Positions 1 through 5,286 of a stretch of 17,769 bases of DNA are shown in pieces. Where the stretch lies: contig DATMXU010000081.1 in assembly GCA_035562355.1 (NCBI GenBank), positions 1 through 17,769 on the forward strand, in the 5' to 3' direction. The stretch is from Pseudoflavonifractor sp035562355 (lineage in GTDB: Bacteria; Bacillota; Clostridia; Oscillospirales; Oscillospiraceae). The notes under the pieces were generated by a model. It was given only the letters and a program-made list of their open reading frames with translations. It did no database searches and had not been told where the DNA came from. Position 1 is the first letter of the stretch, and every line of letters begins with the position of its first letter. Position numbers and translations under genes: made by a program.

Positions 1-23
1 GTGGGAGGAAACGCGCAGGCGCT

Positions 24-338
24 TTACTTTTTCTCCGCGTTGGCGGAGTCGGCGTTCTCGGTAGCCTGGGCGCCCTTGGAGGAGACGGCCCATTTGGCCA
101 GCTCAATGCGGACGCGGTCAGCGCCCGTCTCGATGACGATGGAGTCCTCCTTCACGGCGCAGATGGTGCCCATAATGCCGCCGATGGTGGTGATAAAATC
201 GCTCACCGCCAGCTCGGAGCGCATCTTGGCCGCTTCCTTTTTCCGCTTGCTCTCGGGACGGATGAGCATGAAGTAGAACACCACAACGAGAACGACCAGC
301 ATGGCGATGGACATTAAAGAATTGCTATCAAGTGGCAT
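24..338 (-). CDS. yajC: Preprotein translocase subunit YajC
   Basis: A 104-residue protein of the size and layout expected for YajC, the small membrane subunit that associates with SecDF and the SecYEG translocon. Residues about 7-27 form one hydrophobic transmembrane helix ending in the family-typical YFMLIRP. A basic stretch (ESKRKKEAAK) follows, then a small beta-rich cytosolic domain containing ITTIGGIMGTI and a charged, low-complexity C-terminus. The ATG is preceded by a strong ribosome binding site (GGAGGTAA, 6 nt spacer). It lies 294 nt downstream of tgt on the same strand, which matches the common queA-tgt-yajC order, but it has its own promoter at 387-415. secD or secF might be expected beyond the left edge, but this cannot be seen. 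Identification is by recognisable family sequence. Confidence 0.94.
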   Translation of the reverse strand: MPLDSNSLMSIAMLVVLVVVFYFMLIRPESKRKKEAAKMRSELAVSDFITTIGGIMGTICAVKEDSIVIETGADRVRIELAKWAVSSKGAQATENADSANAEKK

Positions 339-386
339 GAGCGATTACCTCCGATTTGAAATAAAAGAGCTTTACATATGTGTGAT

Positions 387-415
387 ATTATACAGGCTTG
401 TACATGATTTTACAA
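387..415 (-). promoter_or_regulatory. Sigma-A-type promoter of yajC
   Basis: On the minus strand a TTGTAA -35 box (410-415) and a perfect TATAAT -10 box (387-392) are separated by 17 nt. The predicted start is near 380, leaving a leader of about 40 nt before yajC. It shows that yajC can be expressed separately from the queA-tgt operon upstream. Confidence 0.65.
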
Positions 416-416
416 G
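397..416. promoter_or_regulatory. Inverted repeat inside the yajC promoter, possible operator
   Basis: CTTGTA (397-402) and TACAAG (411-416) form a perfect 6+6 inverted repeat with an 8-nt centre. It covers the -35 box and half of the spacer of the yajC promoter. A protein bound here would block RNA polymerase. The regulator is unknown, and a repeat this short can arise by chance. Confidence 0.25.
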
Positions 417-419
417 TAC

Positions 420-632
420 TTTTTGGAAAATGCGGTCAAATCTTTCCCTGCGGCGCCTTTCTGTCAAAGGGATATGCAATCAGGCGCGGGAGACGCCCAC
501 AAAAGGGGCTATGCCGGTGAGGATACGGTTCGCCAAAGCCCGGTTCCCGGCGCTCCATCCTGCGGCGGAGCGGAAGAGCATGGCGACAAGAGCGCTCCCG
601 GGTGATGCCGGCGCCATGGGGCAAATTACGGG
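420..632. other. Gap between tgt and the yajC promoter, no supported gene
   Basis: This stretch separates the tgt stop from the yajC promoter. It holds a 7-bp inverted repeat (CATGGCG 579-585 with CGCCATG 612-618) and a short GGCG/CGCC hairpin at 483-497. Neither is followed by a T-tract on the minus strand, so no canonical terminator for tgt is visible. A 66-codon minus-strand reading frame starting at a TTG overlapping the tgt stop has no recognisable domain and no separate ribosome binding site, so I do not call it a gene. Confidence 0.4.
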
Positions 633-1766
633 TCAAATTTTACCCTCCAGCACGGAGGAGTACCTGGCCCGGAACGCCCCGAAGGAGCCCTCCTCCAGCG
701 CGGCGCGGATGCGCGCCATCAGCTCGTTATAGAAGTGGAGGTTGTGCATGACGGCCAGGCGCATGGCCAGCATCTCTCCCGCCGCAAAGAGGTGGCGCAG
801 ATAGGCACGGGAGAAGGAGCGGCAGGCCGGGCAGTTACAGGCGGGGTCGATGGGCAGCGGGTCGGTACGGTACTTTTCGTTCTTGATGTTGAGTGCGCCC
901 TCCCAGGTATAGAGCTTGCCGTGGCGGGCGTTGCGGGCGGGCATGACGCAGTCGAAGAAGTCCACGCCCCGGTATACGCTCTCGATGATGTTGCTGGGGG
1001 TGCCCACCCCCATGAGGTAGCGGGGCTTATCGGCGGGCATATGGGGCTCCACCGCCTCGATGATCTCGTACATGGTCTCGGCGCTCTCCCCCACCGCCAG
1101 GCCCCCAATGGCGAAACCGTCGCAGTCCAGGGCGGCGATCTCCTTCATGTGCCACACCCGGAGGTCGGGGTAGATGCCCCCCTGGTTGATGCCAAAGAGC
1201 ATCTGGCCGGGGTTCACCGAGTCTGGCAGGGCGTTCAGGCGCCTATGCTCGGCGACGCACCGCTCAAGCCACCGAAGGGTCCGCTCACAGGAGGGTTTCA
1301 CGTAGTCGTGGGTGGAGGGGTTCTCCACACACTCATCAAAGGCCATGGCGATATCGCTGCCCAGATTGGACTGGATGCGCATGCTCTCCTCGGGACCCAT
1401 AAAGACCCGGTGTCCGTCGATGTGGGAGGCGAAGGTGACCCCCTCCTCGGTGATCTTTCGCAGACCGGAGAGGGAGAAGACCTGGAACCCGCCCGAGTCG
1501 GTGAGGATAGGCCCGTCCCAGTCCATGAATTTGTGCAGCCCCCCCATCTGCCGCACCACGTCGTCCCCGGGGCGCAGGTGGAGATGGTAGGTGTTGGACA
1601 GCTCGATCTGGCAGCCCAGCTCCTTTAAGTCGTGGGCGGACACGCCGCCCTTGATGGCCCCCTGGGTGCCCACGTTCATGAACACGGGCGTGTGTACCTC
1701 GCCCCCGTGGGCGCAGGAGAATACGCCGCGCCGGGCGCTGCCCTCGGTCTTGATTACTTTAAACAT
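633..1766 (-). CDS. tgt: tRNA-guanine(34) transglycosylase (Tgt)
   Basis: A 377-residue enzyme of normal bacterial length. It exchanges guanine-34 in tRNAs with GUN anticodons for the queuosine precursor preQ1 (or queuine in some lineages). Visible motifs are LTDSGGFQVFSL with the acid/base Asp90, FDEC around residues 143-146, the base-binding GGLAVGE (221-227), and FDCVMPARNARHG with the nucleophile Asp272. The zinc site is Cys310, Cys312, Cys315 and His341. The usual MPTR reads MPAR here. It lies 13 nt after the TfoX-domain gene in the queA operon. QueA acts on the product of Tgt, so the two form consecutive steps. The ribosome binding site is weak (GGGGAAG-like), which suggests coupling to upstream translation. 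Confidence 0.97.
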   Translation of the reverse strand: MFKVIKTEGSARRGVFSCAHGGEVHTPVFMNVGTQGAIKGGVSAHDLKELGCQIELSNTYHLHLRPGDDVVRQMGGLHKFMDWDGPILTDSGGFQVFSLSGLRKITEEGVTFASHIDGHRVFMGPEESMRIQSNLGSDIAMAFDECVENPSTHDYVKPSCERTLRWLERCVAEHRRLNALPDSVNPGQMLFGINQGGIYPDLRVWHMKEIAALDCDGFAIGGLAVGESAETMYEIIEAVEPHMPADKPRYLMGVGTPSNIIESVYRGVDFFDCVMPARNARHGKLYTWEGALNIKNEKYRTDPLPIDPACNCPACRSFSRAYLRHLFAAGEMLAMRLAVMHNLHFYNELMARIRAALEEGSFGAFRARYSSVLEGKI

Positions 1767-1779
1767 CGGCTTCCCCGCC

Positions 1780-2034
1780 TTAGTAGTTTTTAAAGAACGC
1801 GTTCAGCTCGGCCCGTTTCTCCGCCGGAAGCAGCTTCTTTGGGATGCCCTCCACGGCGGCCTCCAGCCCCTGCAGCAGATGGAGGCACGCGCCGGGATCT
1901 ACCTGCGCCCTGATGCGGAGCCACGCCTCTTTCGCCCCAATCTCCCGGAGTTGATCGGGCGTCTCAATGCCGACCTTTTCCAGCGCCTCGGCGGCGACGG
2001 GACCGATATTGGGCATATCCTTCAAGCTTGCCAT
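1780..2034 (-). CDS. TfoX C-terminal-domain protein
   Basis: An 84-residue protein that is essentially a stand-alone TfoX/Sxy C-terminal domain, a helix-hairpin-helix-like fold. Its start MASLKDMPNIGPVAAEALEK has the family pattern of LPNIG followed by a helix and GI-T-EL. The remainder is helical and ends AFFKNY. I chose the ATG at 2034 over an upstream in-frame ATG at 2070 because it has a good ribosome binding site (GAGGTG, 6 nt spacer), while the upstream one lies inside queA. In Haemophilus and E. coli the two-domain TfoX/Sxy is a competence regulator. Isolated C-terminal domains are common in Firmicutes with no assigned role. Its place between queA and tgt hints at a nucleic-acid or tRNA-related task, which is inference only. 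Confidence 0.82.
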   Translation of the reverse strand: MASLKDMPNIGPVAAEALEKVGIETPDQLREIGAKEAWLRIRAQVDPGACLHLLQGLEAAVEGIPKKLLPAEKRAELNAFFKNY

Positions 2035-2047
2035 TTTAATCACCTCA
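2035..2047 (-). promoter_or_regulatory. Stop codon of queA embedded in the next gene's ribosome binding site
   Basis: The minus strand reads TGAGGTGATTAAA before the ATG at 2034. The TGA is the stop of queA, and its last two bases open the GAGGTG Shine-Dalgarno of the TfoX-domain gene. Ribosomes ending on queA therefore sit on the next initiation site, which fixes the start choice and implies translational coupling. Confidence 0.7.
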
Positions 2048-3070
2048 ATAGATAAACATCGCGTCCCCAAAGGAGAAGAAACGGTACTTCTGTTCCACGG
2101 CCTCCCCGTAGGCGCTCAGGATGTGCTCCCGCCCTGCCAGGGCGGAGACCAGCATGACCAGCGTGGATTCCGGCAGATGAAAATTGGTAATGAGACAGTC
2201 CAGCACCTTAAACCGATAGCCGGGATAGATGTAGATGCTGGTCCACCCGGCGCTCTCCTTCAGCGTACCGTCCCCGCCGGCCCAGCTCTCAATGGTGCGG
2301 CAGGAGGTGGTGCCCACGCAGATAACCCGCCCTTCTCCCCGCTTGGCCCGGTTGATCTTCTCGGCGGCCTCGGCGGAGATCATGCAGTACTCGGCGTGCA
2401 TCTCGTGGTCGGTGATCTCCTCCTCCTTTACGGGGCGGAAGGTCCCCAGGCCCACGTGGAGGGTCACGTAGGCCAGATCCACTCCCATGGACTCCACCTG
2501 GGCCAGCAGCTCCTTCGTGAAGTGGAGTCCTGCGGTGGGGGCGGCGGCGGAGCCCACCTCCCGGGAGTAGACGGTCTGGTACCGCTCCGGGTCGCTCAGC
2601 TCCTCCTTGATATAGGGCGGCAGGGGCATCTTCCCCAGCCGCTCCAGCAGCTCCAGGAAGATGCCCTCGTAGTGGAACCGGATGAGGCGGTTGCCCCCCT
2701 CCACCTCCTCCAGCACGTCGGCGGTGAGGAGCCCGTCCCCGAAGGAGAGCCGCGCCCCCGGCTTGACCTTTTTCCCAGGCCGCACGAGACACTCCCACGT
2801 CTTGTCCCCCCGGTCGATGAGGAGCAAAACCTCCACCGCGCCGCCGGTGGGCTCCCGGTGGCCCAGGAGCCGGGCGGGCAGGACCCGGGAGTCGTTGAGT
2901 ACCAGGCAGTCGCCGGGCCGCAGGAGTCCGGGCAGGTCGTAGAAGTGCAGATGTCCGGTCTCGCCGGTCTCCTTATCGAGCGTCAGGAGCCGGGAGCCGT
3001 CCCGCCGGTCCAGCGGGGTCTGAGCGATCAGCTCAGGAGGTAAATCGTAGTAAAAATCAGAGGTTTTCAT
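2045..3070 (-). CDS. queA: S-adenosylmethionine:tRNA ribosyltransferase-isomerase (QueA)
   Basis: A full-length 341-residue QueA. It transfers and isomerises the ribosyl part of S-adenosylmethionine onto preQ1-modified tRNA to give epoxyqueuosine. Recognisable family blocks, in order, are LPPELIAQ (10-17), RDGSRLL (23-29), VLNDSRVLPARL (57-68), PLPPYIK (149-155), YQTVYS (164-169), AAAPTAGLHFT (175-185), LHVGLGTF (204-211) and DHEMHAEY (221-228). A VGTTSCRT block and LPESTLVMLVSALAG lie near the C-terminus. The ATG follows the stop of the SpoIID-like gene directly (TAG then ATG), so the two are almost certainly co-translated. A downstream tgt in the same operon supports the pathway assignment. 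Confidence 0.97.
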   Translation of the reverse strand: MKTSDFYYDLPPELIAQTPLDRRDGSRLLTLDKETGETGHLHFYDLPGLLRPGDCLVLNDSRVLPARLLGHREPTGGAVEVLLLIDRGDKTWECLVRPGKKVKPGARLSFGDGLLTADVLEEVEGGNRLIRFHYEGIFLELLERLGKMPLPPYIKEELSDPERYQTVYSREVGSAAAPTAGLHFTKELLAQVESMGVDLAYVTLHVGLGTFRPVKEEEITDHEMHAEYCMISAEAAEKINRAKRGEGRVICVGTTSCRTIESWAGGDGTLKESAGWTSIYIYPGYRFKVLDCLITNFHLPESTLVMLVSALAGREHILSAYGEAVEQKYRFFSFGDAMFIY

Positions 3071-4699
3071 CTAGTTCACTTCTACTCCCGTATAGTAAAA
3101 AGTCAGGATATCGCGGTAGGTCTTCCCCGCCTTCGCCATGGCGTTGGCCCCCCACTGGCTCATACCCACATTGTGGCCCCAGCCGGACCCGGTGAAGGTG
3201 TAGCTACTCCCGCCGGTTCCTGCGGGGGTCTGGAGCTGCCCGGTGCCGGAGCCTGTGATCACATAGGCCCCCTCCCCGATCTGGCTCACGTTGCCGCTGC
3301 CGTCGATGGCGTACGCACCTGAGACCGCGGGGAGAGTACCCCCGCCGTTCACGTAGTAGCCCCCGGCGCCGTTCTCAAGACGGAAACGGACCGATTTGAC
3401 GCCGAGGAAGACGCGGGCGCTGTCACCTGCGATGGTCCAGCTCTTGCCCGCCGTATCTGTAAAGGTAATTGACTTTGCGTTTCCCATAGCAGTGGGATTC
3501 ACCAGCACGCCGGCTAAGTCCCCGATATTGCGTCCTCCTGCCCGGAGCTTCTGCTCCAGCTCGGACTTGGTGTAGGTGACGCTCCAGTTATAGCCTGAGA
3601 TGCTGCCGGCGACATTCGCCTCCCAGGGGTCGTCGACCCCCTTTAGATAGGGGATGTCCTCGGTCCAGACGTTCTTCGCGTCCTCCGTGGCGCCGCCGTC
3701 GGAGGAGAAGTAGTAGGTCTCCGCGATCTCGCCGCCGTACCAGACGTACTGCCCCGCCGTCTCAGCGGCGGCGCGGGTGGTGTTGGCCCCGATGCGGTTC
3801 ATGCCGGGGTAGGCCTGGCAGTGGGTGGTGGCGCACAGGTCAAAGCCCTGGCTCTGATGCCTGTTGGAGCAGGTGGCGGCATAGCTCCGGGCGATGACCG
3901 CCTGGGCCTTGAGTGCCTCCAGGGGCCAGCTGTCGCTCATCTCCTGGGAGATGACGCAGTTGATGTAGTCCTCACGGCCCAGAATATTTACCACCGTCAG
4001 GTCCCCCCCGCCGATGCGCTGGTAGCGGAAGGCGCCGTAATACTTGTAGCCCGCGAACCAGGTGGCGGTCTTCACAGAGTCGTCAAGGCCCGGCTTGACA
4101 CCCAGCATGCCGGTGGCCGCCCCGGTGTCGTACTGGAATAGGATGGCGCTCGACCCCGTCTTCACCACCGACATACCGCCCGCGCTGGTGCCTGCTACCG
4201 TGGCCCCGGCCAGACCGGAACTCCCCAGGGCGGCGCCGGCCGCCTCGGCGGTGAGATAGGCGCCGACGCGGACGCAATAGGTCCCGCCGATCCAGGCCGG
4301 GAACCCGCCCACCTGCCCGGCGGCGGCCAGCGCCTCCTCAAAGCTTGCGTAGGCGGCGGGGAGCTGCAGGTGATAGCATCCCACCGCAGCGCCGGCGGCC
4401 GAGTCTACGTAGTTTTTCCCGTCGTAAGATACGTTCCGGGTCTTTACGACGGAGATGGCGGTCTCATAAGTATAGCCCAACTGGATAAAATTGAGCCCGT
4501 CGTCAAAATAGCCCAGGCGGTAGCCGCTGCCCTCGCTGTTGAGGAGATTGGCCCCCGGCAGGGCCCCCGTCCCATAGGCGAGCCCCACCCGCACGACCTC
4601 CGGGACGGCAGCAGCAGCCGCCGCGCCCGAGCGCCCCACGGGCAGGAGCAGGACGCCCGCCAGGAGCAGAGATGTCAATTGCCTGAATATCTTCTTCAT
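3071..4699 (-). CDS. SpoIID/LytB domain protein, secreted, with a SPOR-like segment
   Basis: A 542-residue exported protein. Residues 1-27 form a signal peptide (basic MKKIFRQ, then a leucine-rich core and an alanine-rich cleavage region). Residues about 106-160 (YHLQLPAAYASFEEAL, then WIGGTYCVRVGAYLT) resemble a SPOR peptidoglycan-binding repeat. The SpoIID domain spans about 220-365, with ISQEMSDSWPLEALKAQAVIARSYA carrying the likely catalytic Glu253. A CATTHC cluster (289-294) may bind zinc, as Cys/His residues do in SpoIID structures. The C-terminus has GSGWGHNVGMSQWGANAMA. SpoIID is a lytic transglycosylase that cleaves denuded glycan strands during engulfment. LytB-type relatives act as amidase modifiers. 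The ATG at 4699 has a GGAG site 6 nt upstream; the in-frame TTG four codons earlier would overlap that site. It is the first gene of the queA-tgt operon. Confidence 0.9.
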   Translation of the reverse strand: MKKIFRQLTSLLLAGVLLLPVGRSGAAAAAAVPEVVRVGLAYGTGALPGANLLNSEGSGYRLGYFDDGLNFIQLGYTYETAISVVKTRNVSYDGKNYVDSAAGAAVGCYHLQLPAAYASFEEALAAAGQVGGFPAWIGGTYCVRVGAYLTAEAAGAALGSSGLAGATVAGTSAGGMSVVKTGSSAILFQYDTGAATGMLGVKPGLDDSVKTATWFAGYKYYGAFRYQRIGGGDLTVVNILGREDYINCVISQEMSDSWPLEALKAQAVIARSYAATCSNRHQSQGFDLCATTHCQAYPGMNRIGANTTRAAAETAGQYVWYGGEIAETYYFSSDGGATEDAKNVWTEDIPYLKGVDDPWEANVAGSISGYNWSVTYTKSELEQKLRAGGRNIGDLAGVLVNPTAMGNAKSITFTDTAGKSWTIAGDSARVFLGVKSVRFRLENGAGGYYVNGGGTLPAVSGAYAIDGSGNVSQIGEGAYVITGSGTGQLQTPAGTGGSSYTFTGSGWGHNVGMSQWGANAMAKAGKTYRDILTFYYTGVEVN

Positions 4700-4748
4700 A
4701 GGTAGCTCCAAATTCTATTTCTTTCTGTTTCACTTACTTATTCAGCCT

Positions 4749-4771
4749 GCCGAAACAGGGGGGTTTTCGGC
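4749..4771 (-). other. Hairpin in the 5' leader of the SpoIID-queA-tgt operon
   Basis: GCCGAAA (4749-4755) and TTTCGGC (4765-4771) pair perfectly over 7 bp around a 9-nt loop. On the minus-strand transcript the loop is C-rich and no T-tract follows, so it is not a standard terminator. It would sit about 50 nt before the start codon, inside the roughly 150-nt leader. Confidence 0.35.
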
Positions 4772-4780
4772 GCCCCGTTA

Positions 4781-4809
4781 TTGACAGTGAAAAGCAATCA
4801 TGATAGTAT
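4781..4809 (+). promoter_or_regulatory. Consensus sigma-A promoter reading toward asd
   Basis: A perfect TTGACA (4781-4786) and TAGTAT (4804-4809; 5 of 6 matches to TATAAT) are separated by the optimal 17 nt. Transcription would start near 4816 and give asd a leader of about 470 nt. No better promoter was seen between here and asd. It overlaps the transcribed leader of the minus-strand operon. Confidence 0.62.
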
Positions 4810-4855
4810 ATTTCATCATATAAAAGCGTCGTCCCCGCGCGCGACGTATGTGGAC

Positions 4856-4885
4856 ATTATAGTACAAAATCAGCCGGTATGTAAA
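4856..4885 (-). promoter_or_regulatory. Sigma-A-type promoter of the SpoIID-queA-tgt operon
   Basis: On the minus strand TTTACA (4880-4885) and a perfect TATAAT (4856-4861) are 18 nt apart. The predicted start is near 4849, giving a leader of about 150 nt before the ATG at 4699. The plus-strand promoter lies just downstream and points the other way, so the two transcripts overlap at their 5' ends. Confidence 0.6.
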
Positions 4886-4906
4886 CCCGCTGATTTCTTT
4901 TTTATC

Positions 4907-4916
4907 GAAACGTTTC
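4907..4916. promoter_or_regulatory. Perfect palindrome GAAACGTTTC, possible LacI-family operator
   Basis: A 10-bp perfect palindrome with a central CG, the shape of many LacI/CcpA-family binding sites. It fits the strict CcpA cre consensus only in the core. It sits about 20 nt upstream of the minus-strand -35 box (an activator-like position) and about 90 nt downstream of the plus-strand start (a roadblock position). No matching regulator gene lies in the window. Confidence 0.3.
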
Positions 4917-5034
4917 TGCCGCCGAGCAGGGGAGCCTGGACCGGAGCGACGGGCAAAGCCCAGGGCGCGCCCGCAGACGCAACCGGGTTTGCCCGGAGTC
5001 GCAGGGAAGGCGACCCGCCCGCGAGGCGAGCAAA

Positions 5035-5079
5035 GCGTGACAGAAACGCGGAGCGCCCGGGAGCAGGCGGATAACGACG
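5035..5079. repeat. Imperfect direct repeat, copy A
   Basis: A stretch of about 45 nt whose right half, GGAGCAGGCGGATAAC (5060-5075), is identical to 5195-5210. The left half (GACAGAAACGCGGAGC) matches copy B with a few substitutions and short indels. A 13-nt word, GCAAAGCGTGACA, overlaps its left end (5030-5042) and recurs at 5218-5230, just after copy B. Nothing suggests a mobile element. Confidence 0.6.
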
Positions 5080-5100
5080 CAGCGGAGCGAAAACGCAGAG

Positions 5101-5125
5101 GGGGCAAGGCCCCTAACGTGTTTTT
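5101..5125 (+). terminator. Hairpin plus T-run in the asd leader, possible attenuator
   Basis: GGGGC (5101-5105) and GCCCC (5109-5113) form a 5-bp all-GC stem with an AAG loop. It is followed after 7 nt by TTTTT (5121-5125). The stem is short and the T-run is displaced, so termination would be weak. Its place in the asd leader makes attenuation possible. No coding leader peptide or known riboswitch core was recognised around it. Confidence 0.25.
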
Positions 5126-5166
5126 GCGCAGTCGGAGGAGTTATCCACCGTCGCGGAGGGTGCGGA

Positions 5167-5214
5167 GCGCGACAGGGAAATGCGGAGCCACTTAGGAGCA
5201 GGCGGATAACAACA
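5167..5214. repeat. Imperfect direct repeat, copy B
   Basis: The partner of the copy at 5035-5079, about 132 nt downstream and ending some 70 nt before asd. It shares the exact 16-nt word at 5195-5210 and an imperfect left half (GACAGGGAAATGCGGAGC). A GTTATCC at 5140-5146, between the copies, is the reverse complement of the GGATAAC in each copy, so either copy could pair with it. Confidence 0.6.
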
Positions 5215-5286
5215 CGGGCAAAGCGTGACATCAAACAGGCCGTGGTCTGAATAGGATATGGAAGAGAGCAAACGGAGGGTTTTGTA

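Larger units (their letters stand above)
4712..5286. other. 575-nt gene-free regulatory region between the SpoIID-like gene and asd
   Basis: No convincing gene lies here. From left to right it holds a 5'-leader hairpin for the minus-strand operon, a plus-strand promoter, a minus-strand promoter that faces it, a GAAACGTTTC palindrome and a GC-rich tract from about 4920. That tract has short hairpins and degenerate repeats carrying motifs such as GCGGAGCG and GCAAAGCGTGACA. The frames that cross it (109 and 141 codons on the minus strand) are made mostly of the repeat and lack initiation signals. Part of the region forms the long leader of asd if the plus-strand promoter is used. Confidence 0.7.

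Noticed and set aside
436..636. 66-codon minus-strand frame between tgt and yajC
   Set aside because: TTG start overlapping the tgt stop, no independent ribosome binding site, Arg-rich composition and no recognised family; kept only as a gap description.
735..1628. 297-codon plus-strand frame antisense to tgt
   Set aside because: His/Gly/Val-rich shadow of a fully conserved tgt gene.
4699..4711. TTG start at 4711 for the SpoIID-like gene
   Set aside because: It would overlap the GGAG ribosome binding site that serves the ATG at 4699, and the signal peptide begins naturally at MKKIF.
5150..5180. T-box-like AGGGTG...GCGCG in the asd leader
   Set aside because: Only a loose match to the conserved T-box sequence; no Stem I, specifier loop or matching terminator hairpin could be traced.
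4816..5286. Lysine riboswitch upstream of asd
   Set aside because: Considered because of the gene context, but the conserved L-box core was not recognisable by eye.
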